From the NCBI GenBank assembly GCA_016296045.1, contig JAEDKB010000011.1:1-19755 (forward strand): a DNA stretch of 19,755 bases. Direction: 5' to 3'. The notes beneath the pieces were generated by a model. It worked only from the letters and a program-made list of their open reading frames with translations. It did not search any database and was not told the DNA's origin. Position numbers and translations under genes: made by a program. This stretch comes from Oscillospiraceae bacterium. Lineage in GTDB: Bacteria; Bacillota; Clostridia; Oscillospirales; Oscillospiraceae. This document shows, one piece after another, positions 1 through 7,230 of the stretch (its first letter is position 1; the number at the start of each line of letters is the position of its first letter).

Positions 1-2
1 CC

Positions 3-263
3 GAGGGCAACACCGGCCCCAATAACATCCATCACCGCTACATGACTGAGGACGTGCCCATTGGCTGCAAGGTCTATCACGATCTCGGCGTTGCCTACGG
101 TGTGAAAACGCCGATCATCGACTCCATGATCGTGCTTGCCGGCGCGATGCATCAGAAGAACTTCTTCGAGGAGAGCCGCTATACTCTTGCATATCTCGGC
201 ATCGACAATATGGATAAGGAAGAGCTTCTCGCTTATCTTAACGAGGGTGTTTATAACCGTTAA
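3..263 (+). CDS. Opine (octopine/nopaline) dehydrogenase family protein, C-terminal fragment
   Basis: The open frame enters from the left edge (first full codon at 3) and ends with TAA at 261-263, giving the last 86 residues of a longer protein. The fragment carries N-I-H-H-R-Y followed by E-D-V-P, then a helical stretch on G-V-x-T-P-x-I-D-x-x-I. This is the pattern of the C-terminal alpha-helical domain of NAD/NADP octopine dehydrogenases, which reductively couple an amino acid to a 2-oxo acid or run the reverse reaction. An internal ATG at 42 is not the real start, because the family pattern begins upstream of it. The gene lies 66 bp before a TRAP transporter on the same strand, so the transported solute may be related to its substrate, but that is inference. 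The cofactor-binding N-terminal domain is outside the window. Confidence 0.75.
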   Translation, partial: EGNTGPNNIHHRYMTEDVPIGCKVYHDLGVAYGVKTPIIDSMIVLAGAMHQKNFFEESRYTLAYLGIDNMDKEELLAYLNEGVYNR

Positions 264-329
264 GGTGGCACTGTTCTGACAGGATAAACGGAAGAAGTGG
301 ATTGAATAAAAAACGATGGGAGAGATTTT

Positions 330-2279
330 GTGAGTATTTTTAAGAAAAGAGAAGATAAGATCGTGGACGTTGATCTCCACGAGCTTGAGGTGGAATCCGG
401 AAACCGCTTGGAGCATCTACCTCCCTGGATTCAGAAGATGGTTGCAGTTGTTGCGATCATTTGGACCGCGATGCAGGTCTACACCGGTCTGTTCGGACTC
501 TTCCCCGCGATGATTCAGCGTATGACCACGCTGTCCTTTGGCCTGTTCCTCTGTTTCGTTTGCTTCAAAATGAGAAAAGCGGACACCAATAAGGTACCCA
601 TTTACGACTGGATCATGGCGCTTGCCTCAGTCGCACTGGATGTGTATATTATTGCGACATTTGACACGCTGACAAAGCGTGGCGGTAACCCGACGCAAAT
701 GGATATCATTTGCGGTATTGTGCTGATCCTTTTGGTGCTGGAAGCGACACGCCGTGCAGTTGGCAAGCCGCTTGCTATCGTGGCGATCGTATTCTTGATT
801 TATGCGTATGTTGGTCCTTATCTGCCCGGTGCAATTTCTCACCGCGGATACAGCATCAACCGTATCGCATCTCAGATGTTCTTGACGGCAGAGGGTATTT
901 TCGGAACCCCGATGTCCGTTATGACCACCTTCGTGTACAGCTTTGTTGTCTTTGGCTGCTTCCTTGAAGTCACCGGCGGCGCAACGCTGTTCATTAATCT
1001 CGCATTTGCCCTGACCGGCAAGTATGCCGGTGGTCCCGCAAAGACGGCTGTTGTTGCATCCGGTTTGCTCGGTACGATTTCAGGCTCCGGTCTTGCCAAC
1101 GTCGTGACTACCGGTACATTTACCATCCCTCTGATGAAGTCCTGCGGCTATGACCCGACATTTGCTGGTGGTGTTGAGGCGTCGTCCTCTTCGGCTGGTC
1201 AGATTATGCCTCCCGTCATGGGCGCTGCGGCATTCATTATGGCGGAAACAACGGGTATTCCTTACTTGAATATTTGTATTTCCGCTGCTATTCCCGCAGT
1301 TCTGTACTATATGTGCGTGATGCTCTCCGTCGACTTTGAGGCGCGTCGCTGCCACCTCAAGACGGTGGATAAGGACAAGGTCCCGCCGCTGCTGCCCACA
1401 CTCAAGCGTTGCTATCCGCTCATCCTGCCGATTGCCACGCTGATTGCAATGCTTTGTGTCGGCTTCACCCCGCTTAAGGCGTCTCTGTACGCAACGGGCG
1501 TGATGATTCTCACGTCCTTCCTGAGTAAAGAGACTCGTCTTAACGGCAAGCGCACGTATGAAGCACTGACCAAGTCCGCTTATAACTCCGTCACGGTCTG
1601 CGTTGCCTGTGCAGTTTGCGGTATCGTTACCGGCGTTATCACACTGACCGGTCTCGGTTTGAAGCTGTCCGACCTGATTCTGCAGGCTTCCCACGGCAGC
1701 CTCTTCCTCACGCTGTTCCTGACGATGATTGCGTCCATCATCCTCGGCATGGGTCTTCCGACCACGGCGAAGTACATCGTGCTTTCCGCGATCGCTTCTC
1801 CGGCGCTTGTCAAGCTTGGTGTGCCGCTGGTTGGCGCACATCTGTTCATCCTTTACTTCGGCGTTATCGCAGAGGTCACTCCACCCGTCGCGCTTACCTC
1901 CTATGCTGCTGCCGCCGTGGCAAAGGCACCTGGTGTCAGGACGGCATTGCAGGGTTTGAAGATCTCCATCGGCGCATTCTTCATTCCGTTCATGTTCTGC
2001 TACTACCCGTCCCTGCTGTTTGTTGACACCAGTCTTGCCGGTATGGCGTCCGGCCTGCTCAGCGCGTTTATCGGCATGATCTGTCTGTGCGGCTGCTCCA
2101 TCGGATATTTCTTTGGCCCGCTGAAGCTGTGGAAACGAGCATTTATGTTCTTGGGTGTTGCGTTGCTGATGCACCCAGCTACGATTACCGACCTTATCGG
2201 TCTTGCGGTTGTTGCAATCACAATTCTGATTCAGAAGAAGGAATTCAAAAACGTCCCGGCCACTACAACTGAAGAATAA
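330..2279 (+). CDS. TRAP transporter fused permease (4TM/12TM, DctQ-DctM fusion)
   Basis: This 649-residue protein is highly hydrophobic throughout. It is the membrane part of a tripartite ATP-independent periplasmic (TRAP) transporter in which the small DctQ-like and large DctM-like subunits are fused, the form usual for TAXI-type TRAP systems. The N-terminal 30 residues are charged and cytoplasmic. Helices start near residue 35. Conserved DctM-like signatures are visible, including G-S-G-L-A-N-V-V-T-T-G around residue 250, S-A-G-Q-I-M-P-P-V-M-G near 290 and G-M-G-L-P-T-T-A-K-Y near 475. It probably drives solute/Na+ or solute/H+ symport across the cytoplasmic membrane. The start is GTG at 330, preceded by GGGAGAGA. 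The solute-binding gene follows 49 bp downstream. The substrate cannot be read from the sequence. Confidence 0.93.
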   Translation: MSIFKKREDKIVDVDLHELEVESGNRLEHLPPWIQKMVAVVAIIWTAMQVYTGLFGLFPAMIQRMTTLSFGLFLCFVCFKMRKADTNKVPIYDWIMALASVALDVYIIATFDTLTKRGGNPTQMDIICGIVLILLVLEATRRAVGKPLAIVAIVFLIYAYVGPYLPGAISHRGYSINRIASQMFLTAEGIFGTPMSVMTTFVYSFVVFGCFLEVTGGATLFINLAFALTGKYAGGPAKTAVVASGLLGTISGSGLANVVTTGTFTIPLMKSCGYDPTFAGGVEASSSSAGQIMPPVMGAAAFIMAETTGIPYLNICISAAIPAVLYYMCVMLSVDFEARRCHLKTVDKDKVPPLLPTLKRCYPLILPIATLIAMLCVGFTPLKASLYATGVMILTSFLSKETRLNGKRTYEALTKSAYNSVTVCVACAVCGIVTGVITLTGLGLKLSDLILQASHGSLFLTLFLTMIASIILGMGLPTTAKYIVLSAIASPALVKLGVPLVGAHLFILYFGVIAEVTPPVALTSYAAAAVAKAPGVRTALQGLKISIGAFFIPFMFCYYPSLLFVDTSLAGMASGLLSAFIGMICLCGCSIGYFFGPLKLWKRAFMFLGVALLMHPATITDLIGLAVVAITILIQKKEFKNVPATTTEE

Positions 2280-2328
2280 ATACAGTTGTAAAAAATATGG
2301 CAACCAAAATTTTAAAGGAGGAAAAAAC

Positions 2329-3342
2329 ATGAAAAAAGCTCTTGCATTGTTTCTGGCACTCGTCATGACGATGGCACTTGTTGCCTGCGGCGAGACTTCC
2401 GCTCCTGCGGACAGCACTAACACCACCGAACCCACTCAGGAATCCACGCCCAGCGGCAAGTCGGAGTACCTTTCCCTCGGCACCGGCGGCGTGACCGGCA
2501 CTTATTATCCCCTCGGTGGCGCGCTTGCCAACATCATCACCAACAACATTGACGGTTACACCTGCACGGCGGAATCCACCGGCGGCGCTGTCGAAAACTG
2601 CTGGATGCTCTCCCGCGGCGAGATCGACCTCGGTTTCGTTGACGCATCTTCCATTTATCAAGCACAGCACTCTCTTGGTGACTTCTCCGACGGTAAGGCC
2701 GCCAACGTCAAGGGCGTTGTCAGCATTTATCCCGAAGTCGTTCAGCTGATCTCCTGCAACCCCAGCATTACCTCCATTGCTGACCTCAAGGGCAAGAAGG
2801 TTGCTGTCGGTTCTGCCGGTTCCGGTACTGAGGTCATGGCTCGTACTCTGCTTGAGCTGTACGATATGACCTATGATGACATTGAAGAGGACTTCCTCGG
2901 CTTCGGTGATGCTTCTACTGGCCTGAAGGACAAGACCCTCGATGCTGCTATCATTTGGGCTGGTATGCCTACCTCTGGTCTGCTTGAGCTCGGTGCTCAG
3001 AATGACTTCTACATCATCGACATCCCCGCTGACAAGCTCGCTGAGCTGAAGGAAACCCAGCCGTTCTGCATCGAATTCACGGTTGACAGCTCCGTCTATC
3101 CCAACGGCCTGAAGAACAGCGGTACGACCATTGGTGTTCCTGCTACGATCTGCGCCCGTGAGGATCTTGACGAGCAGTTCGTCTATGACTTCCTCGACAC
3201 GCTGTTCGGCAATCTTGACATGGTCGCTGACGCTCATGCTCAGGGTGCTAACCTCACTCTTGAGTCTGCGCTCAACGGTTATGATGACACCACGCTGCAT
3301 CCCGGCGCTGTCAAGTTCTACACCGAGAAGGGCCTCCTGTAA
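2329..3342 (+). CDS. TAXI-family TRAP transporter solute-binding lipoprotein
   Basis: This 337-residue extracytoplasmic binding protein partners the fused permease just upstream. The N-terminus is a lipoprotein signal: a KK pair, a hydrophobic core, then a lipobox ending L-V-A-C with Cys20 as the lipidated residue. A short Ser/Thr/Pro-rich linker follows. The mature domain begins with the TAXI pattern L-G-T-G-G-V-T-G-T-Y-Y-P-L-G-G and continues with S-T-G-G-A-V-E-N and G-S-A-G-S-G-T-E, which normally line the ligand cleft. Length matches the family. The ATG at 2329 has a very strong AAAGGAGG ribosome site. Codon use leans to GCT/GTC/CTC more than in neighbouring genes, consistent with high expression. 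TAXI proteins are often linked to glutamate or 2-oxoglutarate uptake, but the ligand here is unknown. Confidence 0.93.
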   Translation: MKKALALFLALVMTMALVACGETSAPADSTNTTEPTQESTPSGKSEYLSLGTGGVTGTYYPLGGALANIITNNIDGYTCTAESTGGAVENCWMLSRGEIDLGFVDASSIYQAQHSLGDFSDGKAANVKGVVSIYPEVVQLISCNPSITSIADLKGKKVAVGSAGSGTEVMARTLLELYDMTYDDIEEDFLGFGDASTGLKDKTLDAAIIWAGMPTSGLLELGAQNDFYIIDIPADKLAELKETQPFCIEFTVDSSVYPNGLKNSGTTIGVPATICAREDLDEQFVYDFLDTLFGNLDMVADAHAQGANLTLESALNGYDDTTLHPGAVKFYTEKGLL

Positions 3343-3371
3343 TTCGTACAGAATCTGTTTCCATACCCATA

Positions 3372-3417
3372 CTCTATCAAAATGTCGCCATCTTCGGATG
3401 GCGACATTTTGATAGAG
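3372..3417. terminator. Bidirectional intrinsic terminator after the TRAP genes (perfect 21-bp stem)
   Basis: Arms 3372-3392 and 3397-3417 are perfect reverse complements of 21 bp around a TTCG tetraloop (3393-3396). The inner 14 bp form the usual A-tail/GC-core/T-tail terminator (AAAA...TTTT). A further 7 bp (CTCTATC/GATAGAG) extend the pairing beyond the T-tract. It lies 29 bp after the TAXI gene. Confidence 0.9.
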
Positions 3418-3425
3418 AGAAGGGA

Positions 3426-3454
3426 TTGACCACAATATGAATATAACATATACT
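3426..3454 (+). promoter_or_regulatory. Putative sigma-A promoter for the YcxB-like gene
   Basis: TTGACC at 3426-3431 and TATACT at 3449-3454 are separated by exactly 17 bp. The pair lies just after the upstream terminator and 34 bp before the gene start at 3489, so this gene appears to be transcribed independently of the TRAP genes. Confidence 0.65.
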
Positions 3455-3488
3455 TGAGATGCGAAATAATCTGGAAGGGAAAAATGGA

Positions 3489-4025
3489 ATGAATACACTG
3501 GATTTGAAATATCGGGTAAGACTGTCGGACTTTAGGGAAGCGTATTATTATATTGCGTTTATCCGAAAGAAGAATGCATTTCGCGTGGGAGCAGTTGTTT
3601 TACTTGCTTTCTTTATATATGTGGTTCTTTGGAAAAACGGCGTTGTCGCAATGGAGCCGGTAGCAGCATTTATTGCCTGCGCCTATTTGATATGGTTCCT
3701 GCTTCAGTTTGCCTCTTTGGAGCGGCAGATCCTCAAATATGCAAAAGACCCAAATACGCTGGTCAATTCGGAGTATGAGGCAAAATTTGGCAGCAGGCAA
3801 TTTGCCTTTCGGATTCCCGCACGAAAATTTTCCGCGACCGGCAACATTGAGGGACTTACCTGCGCCTTTGAGATCACACATTCTTTCCTTCTGTATGCAA
3901 CGAACCAGCAGTTGTTCATTGTTCCGACGCGAGACATGACAGCGGAGGAGGCATCGACTCTGCGCGCGATTTTGAGAAATGCGCTTGGGGATCGGTTTAC
4001 CTCACTCTTTGCAAAAAAGAAATAA
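3489..4025 (+). CDS. YcxB-like small membrane protein, function unknown
   Basis: This is a 178-residue protein with two adjacent membrane helices at about residues 32-48 and 54-74. A soluble C-terminal domain of about 100 residues follows. Its last part (H-S-F-L-L-Y-A-T-N-Q-Q-L-F-I-V-P-T-R-D) resembles the C-terminal domain of Bacillus YcxB and similar proteins, where a strand is followed by a conserved P-x-R/K. The function of that family is not known. The ATG at 3489 is preferred over the in-frame ATG at 3459 because AGGGA lies 8-10 bases before it, and because the new N-terminus (M-N-T-L-D-L-K-Y) is typical of these proteins. The gene has its own promoter and terminator and shows no link to the flanking operons. 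Confidence 0.7.
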   Translation: MNTLDLKYRVRLSDFREAYYYIAFIRKKNAFRVGAVVLLAFFIYVVLWKNGVVAMEPVAAFIACAYLIWFLLQFASLERQILKYAKDPNTLVNSEYEAKFGSRQFAFRIPARKFSATGNIEGLTCAFEITHSFLLYATNQQLFIVPTRDMTAEEASTLRAILRNALGDRFTSLFAKKK

Positions 4026-4030
4026 GAAGA

Positions 4031-4067
4031 CTGCGCGGCGCCCTCACATGGGCGCTGCGCAGCTTTT
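4031..4067. terminator. Terminator between convergent genes
   Basis: A 13-bp GC-rich stem (4031-4043 with 4050-4062, one G-T pair) closes a TCACAT loop and is followed by CTTTT on the + strand. On the minus strand the stem is followed by TCTTCTTATTT. It can therefore stop both the YcxB-like gene and the minus-strand ferredoxin gene ending at 4076. Confidence 0.85.
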
Positions 4068-4075
4068 GCAAGATT

Positions 4076-4738
4076 CTATGCTTTCAGTTCAGGATGCAGG
4101 CTCAATACAGCCCTGTGTGCTTCGGTAAAGCCCCTCTCGCGAAAGACCGACCAAAACAGCTCGCGGTCATCCGGCACACTGACAGGGCCGCTTAGACGCT
4201 TTTGCTCGTTAAGTGCTTCGGAGGGAGAACGGCGCTCATGCGGCAGATCTGCACAAGACTCCAACAGGAGCATACCCTTTTGTGTGTGCACCAAAATCAG
4301 AGATACGCCGCGGCGGTCACACCATTCCTTGCTGTACTTCTCAATTCCCCAGTAATCCGCAATCGTAAGATCGGCGGCACGCTGCGTATCTGCATACGGG
4401 CAGGCGTGACAACTGGGACGCAGCAGATACCGTCCGCGTAGGTAGAGCTCAAAAAAGCGGGTGTCCTCAAACAGCTCGCCTTTCCCAGCAACATGATAAT
4501 AGATTTGATACTGCCCACGGAACCATCCGTTTGCCTTCGTGCGGAAGGATGCCCATGTGACAGGGCGGCCCTGCTCCTGAGCCAACGTTTCAAGATACTT
4601 TTTCCACAGGAGCGGACTGGGAACGCCGTGGCAAACTAAATCGCACAAAATGAGATTGTCAGGGCAGCCGAAAAGTGTTCGTACTGCTGCCGTCTGGCAT
4701 GGCGTTCCGGTAAAAAGAATCAGACGCCCATCATCCAA
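4076..4738 (-). CDS. C-terminal half of the interrupted gene: F420 hydrogenase/dehydrogenase beta C-terminal domain
   Basis: These 220 residues continue the upstream frame directly after the amber codon. The family signature L-F-T-G-T-P-C-Q is followed by D-L-V-C-H-G-V-P-S-P-L-L-W, and further on there is a cysteine pair in R-P-S-C-H-A-C-P-Y-A and then L-T-I-A-D-Y-W-G-I. These are all hallmarks of the C-terminal domain. The only available start is TTG at 4738-4736, with AGGA touching it and no proper spacing, so independent translation would be poor. It is best seen as the stranded second half of one gene. Confidence 0.6.
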   Translation of the reverse strand: MDDGRLILFTGTPCQTAAVRTLFGCPDNLILCDLVCHGVPSPLLWKKYLETLAQEQGRPVTWASFRTKANGWFRGQYQIYYHVAGKGELFEDTRFFELYLRGRYLLRPSCHACPYADTQRAADLTIADYWGIEKYSKEWCDRRGVSLILVHTQKGMLLLESCADLPHERRSPSEALNEQKRLSGPVSVPDDRELFWSVFRERGFTEAHRAVLSLHPELKA

Positions 4739-4741
4739 ATC

Positions 4742-5194
4742 CTATTTTATTGACGGGAAAACATCATGAATTTGACTTTGGACATATTTGGAAAATCGCA
4801 TACGGTCGCGCTGCTCAGCGGTCTCAGCACGTTTATGGCAAACCGTCAGAGATTCATCAAAGTCAGCACCGTAGATGACTCCGCCCCGGGACAGAACCGC
4901 GTCGGAAAGCGCAGTAAACGCGCCACCGGAGGTGGAATGCGAGAGCACCTCGGAAGAACTGTGCTTGGCAACGAAAAAATCAGGCTCGGAGGCATTTTTT
5001 TCATACCCATCCATTGTCATCGGGCAGGAGTTGCGGCAAGTACCGCAGTCAGTACAGAGGGACTGATTGATGACCGGAACGAGAAATCCTTCCTGATCCG
5101 GCTGCATTGTGATCGCATGGGCAGGACAGAGTACACTGCACACACCACAGCCGGAACAGTTTTCACGCAGAACATGTACTGGAGAAAAAGACAT
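4742..5194 (-). CDS. N-terminal half of the interrupted gene: double 4Fe-4S ferredoxin domain
   Basis: The 150-residue product starts at the ATG at 5194-5192, with AAAGGATG as ribosome site. Two ferredoxin motifs are clear: C-S-G-C-G-V-C-S-V-L-C-P (about residues 13-24) and C-T-D-C-G-T-C-R-N-S-C-P (about 47-58). After a linker, S-T-S-G-G-A-F-T-A-L begins the F420 hydrogenase beta N-terminal domain. It stops at TAG 4744-4742, in the middle of the helix that normally leads into L-F-T-G-T-P-C-Q. Taken alone it could bind two 4Fe-4S clusters, but it would lack the C-terminal domain. A promoter (5224-5252) is visible upstream. Confidence 0.7.
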   Translation of the reverse strand: MSFSPVHVLRENCSGCGVCSVLCPAHAITMQPDQEGFLVPVINQSLCTDCGTCRNSCPMTMDGYEKNASEPDFFVAKHSSSEVLSHSTSGGAFTALSDAVLSRGGVIYGADFDESLTVCHKRAETAEQRDRMRFSKYVQSQIHDVFPSIK

Positions 5195-5223
5195 CGTATC
5201 ACATCCTTTGATTTAATGACGTC

Positions 5224-5252
5224 AATATAGCAAATGAAAAGCAATCTGACAA
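5224..5252 (-). promoter_or_regulatory. Putative promoter for the minus-strand ferredoxin gene
   Basis: On the minus strand, TTGTCA (complement of 5247-5252) and TATATT (complement of 5224-5229) are separated by 17 bp. The site lies 29 bp upstream of the ATG at 5194, divergent from the eutV promoter. Confidence 0.6.
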
Positions 5253-5352
5253 GCAAACGGAAAATAGAATTATCAGATGTTATATTTCAAAAATCTGTAT
5301 TGAATGATACAGTGGAGATGACGGATGGGACGTTTCCTCGGGGAAGAATCGT

Positions 5353-5381
5353 TTGACACGGATAGCGGAAAGCCGTATAAT
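5353..5381 (+). promoter_or_regulatory. Consensus sigma-70/sigma-A promoter of eutVW
   Basis: TTGACA at 5353-5358 and TATAAT at 5376-5381 match the consensus exactly, with the ideal 17-bp spacer. Transcription would begin near 5388, which leaves about 30 bases of leader before the GTG at 5420. The promoter looks strong and has no obvious activator requirement. This fits regulation acting later, at the attenuator before eutA. Confidence 0.85.
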
Positions 5382-5419
5382 TACCATAGTTAATCGTGCA
5401 AAAAGGGGGGGTGTGCGCA

Positions 5420-6148
5420 GTGCAGAGAATCGTGATTGTGGACGATGAACCGATCCTGCGGATGGATCTTGCGTCGATGCTGGAGGAGCTTGGCTATGAA
5501 ATCGCGGGCGAAGCCGGCGACGGCTTTGATGCGCTTGAAGTATGCCGCGCACAGCGCCCGGACGCTGTGCTGATGGATGTCAAGATGCCAATCTTTGATG
5601 GCTTGACGGCGGCAGAGCGCATTCTGAATGAAGATTTGTGCCGCTGCGTGATTTTACTTACCGCATTTAATGATGCGGATATTATCGAGCGCGCAAAGGA
5701 GATCGGCGTTTCTGGTTATTTGGTCAAGCCGGTGGAGCAGCGACTTTTGAAGCCAACTATCGAAGTGGCGCTTGCGCAGAGCGAGCGTCTGTGGTCGAGC
5801 CGGAAGGAAACCGCACAGGTAAAACAGAAATTGGCAGATGCAAGATTGATTGCACAGGCACAGGCGATCCTTGCCGAGCAGAATCATGTCTCGGAGAGCG
5901 AGGCATATCAGGTCCTCCAAAAGCTGTCCATGCATAAGCGCACATCGATGACGGCGCTGGCACAGGCCTTGATCGAACAGTCCCGCATCTCGGATGATGT
6001 CGCATTTATTAAGAGACAGATCATGCGGGAGAAGAAGCTGTCCGCTTCTGCGGCGGAGCGGAAGCTTGCGGAGTATGCGCAGCAGTGGCACTGTACGGTT
6101 GAGGAGGCGGCAAAGCGTCTGCGTTATCGGAAGAGGGGCGTAACATGA
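5420..6148 (+). CDS. eutV: EutV, ANTAR-domain response regulator (RNA-binding antiterminator)
   Basis: This 242-residue regulator has a receiver domain (about 1-118) with the acidic pair D8/D9, phospho-acceptor D53 in L-M-D-V-K-M-P, T81 and K103 in L-V-K-P. A coiled linker and an ANTAR domain follow (about 135-190; A-Q-A-Q-A-I-L-A-E-Q, then S-E-S-E-A-Y and S-M-T-A-L-A). EutV proteins phosphorylated by EutW bind paired hairpins in eut leaders and prevent termination; the target here is probably 7231-7269. GTG at 5420 is chosen over GTG at 5396 because it follows AAGGGGGG and gives the usual M-Q-R-I-V-I-V-D-D-E start; 5396 would sit only a few bases from the predicted transcript start. The protein is about 45 residues longer than typical EutV, and the extra part looks like a second ANTAR unit. 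It overlaps eutW by ATGA. Confidence 0.93.
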   Translation: MQRIVIVDDEPILRMDLASMLEELGYEIAGEAGDGFDALEVCRAQRPDAVLMDVKMPIFDGLTAAERILNEDLCRCVILLTAFNDADIIERAKEIGVSGYLVKPVEQRLLKPTIEVALAQSERLWSSRKETAQVKQKLADARLIAQAQAILAEQNHVSESEAYQVLQKLSMHKRTSMTALAQALIEQSRISDDVAFIKRQIMREKKLSASAAERKLAEYAQQWHCTVEEAAKRLRYRKRGVT

Positions 6149-7230
6149 GCGATTTGCGGTCGATTTGCGGAGAACTCCATCTGCCGGAAAGTACATTGGA
6201 GCGCCTATGCGAGATCGAGAGACAGCTCCCGCTCATTGCCGAGGTGTGCGATGCCGATGTATTCTTAGATGTTCCGGTCGATGAAACAAAAGCGCTTGTT
6301 GCGGGACAGGCGTGTCCCTCGCAGGGCGTGAGCGCCTACAAGAGTACGGTTTTAGGCGAGTACGCCTACCCGGAGAAGGAACCAGCGGTCTTTCATGCAC
6401 TCCGTGTGGGTGCACCCGTATGCGACATCAAGGCTATCACGCAGGAGGGGCATACGGTACGACAGAATGTCGCTCCTGTTTTCAATGACGAGAAACAAGT
6501 AATCGCCGTGCTGATCCGCGAAAAGGACATCAGCGCTGATTTGCAGCAGCAGAAAAAATTTGAGGCGCTTGCACGCAGCTACGAAGAGCAGCTCCCGTCT
6601 GTGCGGCAGATCAATAACGACGCAGATCAAAATGATAGTGCTCTGCGCGAGATGCACCACCGCGTGACGAACAATTTGCAGCTCATTGCAAGTATTCTGA
6701 ATGTACAGGCGAGAAAAGTGGAAGACCCGGCTATGAAGAATATTTTGAAGGAAAATGTCAGCAGGGTCTTGTCAATCGCTACAATTCATGATATACTTTT
6801 ACATCATTCTGGAGCGGAGTCTTTCATTAGCAGTTCTGTGCTGATGGATCGGTTGCAGCAGAGCCTGCTTGCATTGACGCCGCCGGAAAAAGAAATCGGT
6901 CTTCTTGTGGACGGAGACGATGTCACCATGAGCACAGACATGGCAACGTCGGTATCGCTTGTTGTTACTGAGCTTGTGACGAACGCATTTTTGCATGCGT
7001 TTTCCGACCGGAAGGGTGGAACCGTTAAGGTGTCCTTTCTGAAGGGAGTAATGTTTCACACCGTTACTGTTTCAGATGATGGAATGGGCTTTGATTTGCA
7101 GGAGCAGCGCAAAGACAGCTTTGGTTTGAGCATTGTCCGCGCTACCGTGCGTGATAAGCTCGGTGGGCGTCTGCACATCCATTCAGACAATCACGGGACA
7201 ACAGTGTCCTTTGATTTCAAAAATGAATAG
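6145..7230 (+). CDS. eutW: EutW, ethanolamine-responsive sensor histidine kinase
   Basis: This is a 361-residue soluble kinase without membrane helices. Residues 1-130 form a GAF/PAS-like sensory domain of the kind found in EutW. A short coiled segment follows, then a HisKA_2 dimerisation domain with M-H-H-R-V-T-N-N-L-Q (171-179), where His172 is the likely phosphorylation site. The usual motif is H-R-V-K-N-N; here Lys is replaced by Thr175. The ATPase domain shows the N box (E-L-V-T-N, N280), D-D-G-M-G-F-D (311-317) and G-L-S-I-V (327-331). In known systems EutW senses ethanolamine and phosphorylates EutV. The start codon overlaps the eutV stop (ATGA), so the pair is translationally coupled. 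The stop at 7230 directly abuts the eutA leader hairpins. Confidence 0.93.
   Translation: MSDLRSICGELHLPESTLERLCEIERQLPLIAEVCDADVFLDVPVDETKALVAGQACPSQGVSAYKSTVLGEYAYPEKEPAVFHALRVGAPVCDIKAITQEGHTVRQNVAPVFNDEKQVIAVLIREKDISADLQQQKKFEALARSYEEQLPSVRQINNDADQNDSALREMHHRVTNNLQLIASILNVQARKVEDPAMKNILKENVSRVLSIATIHDILLHHSGAESFISSSVLMDRLQQSLLALTPPEKEIGLLVDGDDVTMSTDMATSVSLVVTELVTNAFLHAFSDRKGGTVKVSFLKGVMFHTVTVSDDGMGFDLQEQRKDSFGLSIVRATVRDKLGGRLHIHSDNHGTTVSFDFKNE

Larger units (their letters stand above)
4076..5194 (-). pseudogene. Ferredoxin/coenzyme F420 hydrogenase beta-type protein interrupted by one amber codon
   Basis: Read on the minus strand, a frame of about 372 codons runs from ATG at 5194-5192 to TAG at 4078-4076, broken only by TAG at 4744-4742. 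The part before the stop holds two 4Fe-4S ferredoxin motifs and the start of the F420-hydrogenase/dehydrogenase beta N-terminal domain. The part after it continues in the same frame into the C-terminal domain with L-F-T-G-T-P-C-Q. There is no length change, so the lesion looks like a single substitution, for instance CAG to TAG. Proteins of this family are flavin/iron-sulfur oxidoreductases that often do not use F420. Whether it is a recent pseudogene, a sequencing error or a read-through gene cannot be decided here. Confidence 0.75.

Noticed and set aside
1080..2435. Long minus-strand open frame (about 450 codons) opposite the TRAP permease
   Set aside because: It has a low-complexity Arg/Gln/His-rich composition and no motif, and it lies opposite a clear permease. 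It is a codon-bias shadow.
2263..3498. Minus-strand open frame of 411 codons opposite the TAXI gene
   Set aside because: It runs through the terminator hairpin at 3372-3417 and lacks recognisable domains.
4742..4744. Pyrrolysine insertion at the amber codon
   Set aside because: No pyl genes are in the window and the family has no known Pyl residue. A point mutation is simpler.
5295..5312. Dyad CTGTAT-TGAATG-ATACAG as another ANTAR hairpin
   Set aside because: It lies upstream of the eutV promoter, so it is not transcribed into the eutV leader, and the loop starts with T. It is at best a weak operator.
5396..5419. Upstream GTG start of eutV
   Set aside because: It is only a few bases from the predicted transcript start, has no ribosome site, and adds residues absent in the family.
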